Assembly: GCA_023488685.1 (NCBI GenBank)
Contig: JAMDDR010000433.1
Location: 1 to 64,000, forward strand
From: Chloroflexota bacterium
GTDB lineage: Bacteria > Chloroflexota > Anaerolineae > J036 > Brachytrichaceae
Length of the DNA: 64,000 bases
Direction of reading: 5' to 3'
The notes beneath the pieces were generated by a model. That model was not told the DNA's origin, did no database searches, and saw nothing but the letters and a program-made list of their open reading frames with translations. Positions 59,202 through 64,000 of the stretch are shown piece after piece. Both the position numbers and the translations under genes were made by a program. Each line of letters opens with the position of its first letter. Positions within the stretch are counted from its first letter, which is position 1.

Positions 59202-61439
59202 ATGAAAATTCTGGGCTGGAACACGGCGCATTGGGTCAGCCTGATCCCGAATGGGATCGGCCATATCAAACCGAACCACTATAGCGAGATGCTGCGTATC
59301 GCGTGGCAGAATCGCGACCAGCCTCTGCTGGCCTGGCGGATCCTGCGCGATGGGGTGTGTGACGGTTGCGCACTGGGCACCACTGGTTTGCACGATTTCA
59401 CCATGAAAGGCGTGCATCTATGCATGGTACGGTTGCATTTGTTGCGCCTGAACACCATGCCGGCGCTTGACACACACGTCCTGCAGGATGTAACCGCTCT
59501 CAAGCGGATGAAGGCCGGGGAACTGCGCGCGCTCGGGCGGTTGCCATACCCGATGATGCGCGAGCGCGGTGATGCGGGTTTCCGAAGGATTACGTGGGAT
59601 CAGGCATTGGATACGATCGCGAGCCATATCCGTCGCACGGTTCCTGAGCGCTTGGCGTTCTATCTCACCTCGCGCGGCATCACGAACGAGGTGTATTACG
59701 TCGCGCAGAAAACGGCGCGCTTCCTGGGCACGAATAATATCGATAATGCCGCGCGTATCTGTCATTCCCCCAGCACTGTCGCGATGAAGCAGACATTGGG
59801 CGTGTCTGCCTCCACATGTTCGTATAAGGATTGGATCGGCTCGGACCTGATCATCTTCATCGGCAGTGATGCGCCGAACAATCAACCGGTCACGACCAAG
59901 TATCTTTATTACGCCAAACAGCAGGGAACCAGGATTGCCGTCGTCAACCCCTACCGTGAGCCGGGGCTGGAGCGCTACTGGGTTCCCTCCGTCTTCGAGA
60001 GTGCGCTGTTCGGCACCAGGTTGGCTGATGATTTCTTCCATGTCCACACCGGGGGCGATCTTGCTTTTCTGAATGGCGTGCTGAAGCATTTAATCGACAA
60101 CAACTGGCTTGACGAGCGTTTTATCCGCGAGCACACGGCGGGTTTTGACGCGCTGAAGGCCGAACTGGCCGGCCAGCCGTGGGAGATGTTGGAGCGGTTT
60201 TCAGGCGCGTCACGCGCTGAGATGCTGCGATTTGCTGAGATGGTCGCGCGAGCGCGCAGCGCCGTCATCGTGTGGAGCATGGGGATTACTCAGCATGACC
60301 ACGGCGTCGAGAACGTCAAGGCCATCATGAACCTGGCGCTGGCTCGCGGCATCATTGGCCGTGAGAAGTGCGGCGTGGTGCCCATTCGCGGGCACAGCGG
60401 CGTGCAGGGCAGCGCCGAGGTGGGTTGCGTGCCATGGAATTTCCCCGGTGGCGACCCGGTGAATGCCGAGACGGCGGCGCGGTTATCCGGGCGATGGGGC
60501 TTCGACGTGCCGGCGTGGTCGGGCAAAGCGTGTCTGGAGATGATCGACGCCGCACACGAAGGTGACGTCGACGTGCTGTATTCAGCCGGCGGAAACTTCC
60601 TGGAGACATTGCCCGACCCTCAGTATGTCCAGTACGCCCTGGAGAGACCGCGCTTGCGGGTACACCAGGATATCGTGCTCACCACACAAATGCTGGTGGA
60701 CCCGGCCGAGACCGTGATCCTATTGCCGGCCCAGACGCGCTATGAACAGCGCGGCGGCGGCACCGAGACCAGCACCGAACGGCAGATCATCTTCAGCCCG
60801 GAGATCCGAGGACGGCGTATCGGCGAGAGCAAACCGGAATGGGAGATCTTCATGCTCGTTGCCGAGCGAACCTATCCGGACCGCAGCCACCTGATTCATT
60901 TCAGAGATGCACAACACATCCGTGACGAGATCGCGCAGGCAGTGCCGGCCTATGAAGGCATCCAGCGGCTCAGGAAGAAGGGGGATGCCGTGCAGTGGGG
61001 CGGCCAGCGCCTGTGCGAAGGCGGCCGATTCAAGACACCCGATGGCAAGGGGTATTTCTCGCCGCTGCGCCCGCCCGAGAACGCGATCCCTGCCGGCTGG
61101 TTCTTTCTGAGCACGCGCCGCGGCAAGCAGTTCAATAGCATGGTGCAGGGCGCGCGCGATCCGCTCAACGGCGCAAAGCGCGAAGATGTCTTCATGAGCG
61201 CCGAGGATGCGCAGTCGTTGAGCGTGCGCGAGGGGGATTGGGTGTTATTGCGTTCTGGTAGTGGCGAACTGCGCGGGCGCGTGAAGCTCGTGCCGATCAA
61301 GCCTCGCAACATCCAGGTGCATTGGCCGGAGGGGAACGTGTTATTGCGCCGCGATACCTACGACCCTGCCTGCGGGGTGCCGGATTACAACGCGCTCGTC
61401 CAGGTGGCAGCGCTGCAGATGGCAGGAGGCGCGCCATGA
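59202..61439 (+). CDS. FdhF/YdeP-family molybdopterin oxidoreductase
   Basis: [73 protein letters not shown]. Confidence 0.9.
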   Translation: MKILGWNTAHWVSLIPNGIGHIKPNHYSEMLRIAWQNRDQPLLAWRILRDGVCDGCALGTTGLHDFTMKGVHLCMVRLHLLRLNTMPALDTHVLQDVTALKRMKAGELRALGRLPYPMMRERGDAGFRRITWDQALDTIASHIRRTVPERLAFYLTSRGITNEVYYVAQKTARFLGTNNIDNAARICHSPSTVAMKQTLGVSASTCSYKDWIGSDLIIFIGSDAPNNQPVTTKYLYYAKQQGTRIAVVNPYREPGLERYWVPSVFESALFGTRLADDFFHVHTGGDLAFLNGVLKHLIDNNWLDERFIREHTAGFDALKAELAGQPWEMLERFSGASRAEMLRFAEMVARARSAVIVWSMGITQHDHGVENVKAIMNLALARGIIGREKCGVVPIRGHSGVQGSAEVGCVPWNFPGGDPVNAETAARLSGRWGFDVPAWSGKACLEMIDAAHEGDVDVLYSAGGNFLETLPDPQYVQYALERPRLRVHQDIVLTTQMLVDPAETVILLPAQTRYEQRGGGTETSTERQIIFSPEIRGRRIGESKPEWEIFMLVAERTYPDRSHLIHFRDAQHIRDEIAQAVPAYEGIQRLRKKGDAVQWGGQRLCEGGRFKTPDGKGYFSPLRPPENAIPAGWFFLSTRRGKQFNSMVQGARDPLNGAKREDVFMSAEDAQSLSVREGDWVLLRSGSGELRGRVKLVPIKPRNIQVHWPEGNVLLRRDTYDPACGVPDYNALVQVAALQMAGGAP

Positions 61440-62299
61440 TCCCCAGGCGTAGCACCCAGCGCGTTGTGGTCGACCGGGTGCGCGGCGCGGAAACGGCGCG
61501 CGAACGGGACGCGGTCGCCGTCGAGGAGCCGCTGGAAATCCGGCTCGTGTACGAGCGGGACGGTCAGCGCGCCGAGCAAAGCATCTCGATTACGATGCGC
61601 ACGCCGGGAGACGACTTTGAACTGGCCGCCGGCTTCCTGGTGGGGGAGGGCATTTTGCACCAGCCTGACGAGGTGCATCAGATCAGGTATTGTGTGGACC
61701 GTGCCAGGGAAGCGCAGGCCTATAACGTCGTGAGTGTGCACCTCCGCGCCGGCGTGACGTTTGACATGGACAAATTGGTGCGGCATTTCTACACCACGTC
61801 ATCGTGTGGGGTGTGTGGCAAGGCGTCACTCGATGCCCTGGAGATGCAGGCGTGCCCGTTGTTGCCACAAGACCGCCCGTGCGTCACTGCGCAGGTGGTG
61901 GGTGGGTTGGACGGCACACTACGGCGTGCGCAAGCCGTGTTTGATAAGACCGGAGGGTTGCACGCTGCTGCGCTGTTCGACACCAGCGGCCAGTTGATCA
62001 GTTTGCGTGAAGACGTGGGGCGGCACAATGCGGTCGACAAGCTCGTCGGCGAGCAATTCCTGGCGAAAAAGTTGCCGCTTTACACGACACTGATGATGGT
62101 GAGCAGCCGGGCCAGTTTCGAGATCATGCAGAAGGCACTGATGGCCGGCATCCCCATCGTTGCCGCCATGGGCGCGCCATCCAGCCTGGCGGTGGACATG
62201 GCGCGCCAATTTGGCATGACGCTCCTGGGTTTCGTGCGGGGAGAGCGTTTCAACGTTTACACGGGTGCGCACCGGATCACGAGTCTGAAGCCTGGATGA
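61436..62299 (+). CDS. fdhD: Formate dehydrogenase accessory sulfurtransferase FdhD
   Basis: [94 protein letters not shown]. Confidence 0.96.
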   Translation: MIPRRSTQRVVVDRVRGAETARERDAVAVEEPLEIRLVYERDGQRAEQSISITMRTPGDDFELAAGFLVGEGILHQPDEVHQIRYCVDRAREAQAYNVVSVHLRAGVTFDMDKLVRHFYTTSSCGVCGKASLDALEMQACPLLPQDRPCVTAQVVGGLDGTLRRAQAVFDKTGGLHAAALFDTSGQLISLREDVGRHNAVDKLVGEQFLAKKLPLYTTLMMVSSRASFEIMQKALMAGIPIVAAMGAPSSLAVDMARQFGMTLLGFVRGERFNVYTGAHRITSLKPG

Positions 62300-62328
62300 G
62301 CCACTGGCATGTTATTTACAGACCAGTC

Positions 62329-62538
62329 TCACTTGGCGACAGTGCGGGCACCGTAGAGCGCTGCACCCTGGCGCGTCTTGTTCGCGCTGTGGTGTTGCGA
62401 GCGCGAGCCGCGGAATGCCGACACCAGGCGTTGTACGACACCAGACTTGGGCGTCATTGGCACGTACAATGCCTCCAACTGCGCGTTGTACTGAGAATAG
62501 CTTTGCCGCATTAAGTCGTAGTTAAGTTCGTTAAACAT
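62329..62538 (-). CDS. Small hypothetical protein
   Basis: ATG at 62538 preceded by AGAGGAGATTTGTG SD; MFNELNYDLMRQSYSQYNAQLEALYVPMTPKSGVVQRLVSAFRGSRSQHH. Confidence 0.6.
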   Translation of the reverse strand: MFNELNYDLMRQSYSQYNAQLEALYVPMTPKSGVVQRLVSAFRGSRSQHHSANKTRQGAALYGARTVAK

Positions 62539-62735
62539 CACAAATCTCCTCTGTATACACCCCAGTTCACTGTCCTGGGTGAAACCTTTTTATTAATCCG
62601 CGCTATTATTGTTCGCGCGGTGTTGGAAAAGTTGACATTTTTTACCAGCGAGTGTGCCAACTGTCTTACCTGATTTACCAGGCGCCGGACGTCGCGGTAC
62701 AATTCGACCTTACGCTAAAACACCATGCAGGCTCA

Positions 62736-64000
62736 ATGGCAAGCACTTCCCTGGACTCAATTGCAACATTCGGCGAGCTGCTCAGATATCTACGGCGGCG
62801 AGCGCACCTGACTCAGCAGGATCTTGGTATCGCTGTGGGCTACTCCGCGGCACAAATCGCGCGCCTGGAGGCAGGCAAGCGCAAACCAGACCCCATGGTG
62901 GTGGCGGCGCATTTCGTCGGCGCACTCGATCTGGATCACGAACCCGAACTGGCAAAGCGTCTGACTGACCTGGCTACAACGAATCGCCGTGGATCAACAC
63001 TCAGAGACGTAAGCACGGCGCCACAGGCGGTGACGCGGTCCCAGCCAACCAATCTCCTCCCGCAACTCACGAGGTTTATCGGTCGTGAACAGCAACTGGT
63101 GGAGGTGAAAGGCTTACTGGCAAACAACCGCCTGGTAACGCTGACGGGCGCCGGTGGGGTGGGCAAGACACGCCTGGCTTATGAAGTCGCAGCATCTTAT
63201 CTGGGCGTTCATGATGGCGACCAAACGCTATTCGTGGACGGTGTCTGGTTGGTGGAGCTGGCACCCATTGCAGACCCCGGGTTGGTCCCCCACGCGGTTG
63301 CCGCCGGGCTGAGGTTGCCCGAGCAGCCCACGCGCGCTCATGCCGACGCACTCGCTGCCTACCTGCGTGACAAGCGGCTCCTGCTGGTGATCGATAACTG
63401 CGAGCACGTGATCGATGCTTGCGCGCAACTGGTCGAACAACTTCTGCGCATGTGCCCGGGGTTGCGCGTGTTAGCGACGAGTCGTGAGCCCCTACGTGTC
63501 CCAGGGGAAGTGGCCTGGCGGGTACCGGCGTTGGTTGCGCCCGACCCGGCCAATCTTCCCCCTTACGAGCGGTTGCTCGACTATGAGGCCGTGCAGTTAT
63601 TTGTCGAAACCGCTGTTGCGGTGCAGCCTGGCTTCAACCTGACGCCACACAATGTGGCTGCCATTGCGCAGATTTGCCACCGGTTGGATGGCCTGCCATT
63701 GGCGATTGAGATGGCCGCTGCGCAAGTGCCGGCAATGTCCATTGATGAGATTGCTGCCGGGTTGGACGACCGTTTTGCATTACTCACACTCACTTCCGGG
63801 GTACGCACCGCGTTGCCTCATCATCAAACACTGCATGCCACCCTGGATTGGAGCTACGACCTGCTGAGCAAACCGGAACAAGTGTTATTGGCGCGGTTGT
63901 ATGTCTTCGTCGGCGGTTGGACTGCCGATGCGGCGAAGAGCGTATGCGCGGATCCCTCGCCGGTGAACCATCTCCCGGCAGGACAGGCACAGCCGATGAT
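62736..64000 (+). CDS. XRE-type HTH + NB-ARC/AfsR-like ATPase regulator, truncated by window end
   Basis: Translated by hand from ATG 62736: FGELLRYLRRRAHLTQQDLGIAVGYSAAQIARLEAGKRKPD...LTGAGGVGKTRLAYEV...LLLVIDNCEHVIDACAQLVEQLLRMCPGLRVLATSREPLRVPGE; open to window end so absent from ORF track. Confidence 0.92.
   Translation, partial: MASTSLDSIATFGELLRYLRRRAHLTQQDLGIAVGYSAAQIARLEAGKRKPDPMVVAAHFVGALDLDHEPELAKRLTDLATTNRRGSTLRDVSTAPQAVTRSQPTNLLPQLTRFIGREQQLVEVKGLLANNRLVTLTGAGGVGKTRLAYEVAASYLGVHDGDQTLFVDGVWLVELAPIADPGLVPHAVAAGLRLPEQPTRAHADALAAYLRDKRLLLVIDNCEHVIDACAQLVEQLLRMCPGLRVLATSREPLRVPGEVAWRVPALVAPDPANLPPYERLLDYEAVQLFVETAVAVQPGFNLTPHNVAAIAQICHRLDGLPLAIEMAAAQVPAMSIDEIAAGLDDRFALLTLTSGVRTALPHHQTLHATLDWSYDLLSKPEQVLLARLYVFVGGWTADAAKSVCADPSPVNHLPAGQAQPM

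Noticed and set aside
1-64000. CRISPR array, rRNA operon, transposase or prophage
   Set aside because: No regularly spaced direct repeats, rRNA signatures, IS transposase motifs or phage structural genes were seen on reading the window and ORF list

Overview
This is a ~64 kb chromosomal window of moderately high GC. Gene content and protein architectures look Chloroflexi/Anaerolineae-like (an inference from style, not a database result). It is mostly single-copy housekeeping and metabolic genes. They are: a menaquinone-type locus (truncated menG/ubiE, UbiA, UbiD) interleaved with an NMT1-like ABC transporter; kbl-tdh; sigma factor RpoD; a stand-alone dnaA; RNase J; homoserine dehydrogenase; trpA; glycerate kinase; a PspA/NfeD/SPFH membrane-stress cluster; tRNA-His(GTG); RelA/SpoT; a very long GlyA-GcvT fusion; PFK; a second UbiA; PCMT; a subtilase; FdhA plus FdhF/YdeP plus FdhD; and the start of an XRE/NB-ARC regulator that runs off the window end. 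The best candidate for an undescribed system is the 10.5-18.5 kb locus. It holds a two-component pair, an atypical receiver, a Tat-type 4x[4Fe-4S] ferredoxin, an NrfD/PsrC quinol-site protein, a membrane-anchored CuA-like cupredoxin and two secreted lipoproteins, with no molybdopterin catalytic subunit. Other notable items are a perfect 21-nt-arm palindrome inserted in frame in UbiD, an amidohydrolase-CYTH fusion, a three-module GlyA/degenerate GcvT/GcvT polypeptide, large insertions in RelA/SpoT, tandem near-identical terminator hairpins with no obvious upstream gene, a response-regulator relic, and several degenerate short-word repeats inside and between genes. I saw no CRISPR array, rRNA, transposase or clear prophage. 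All assignments come from reading motifs, and no search was run.
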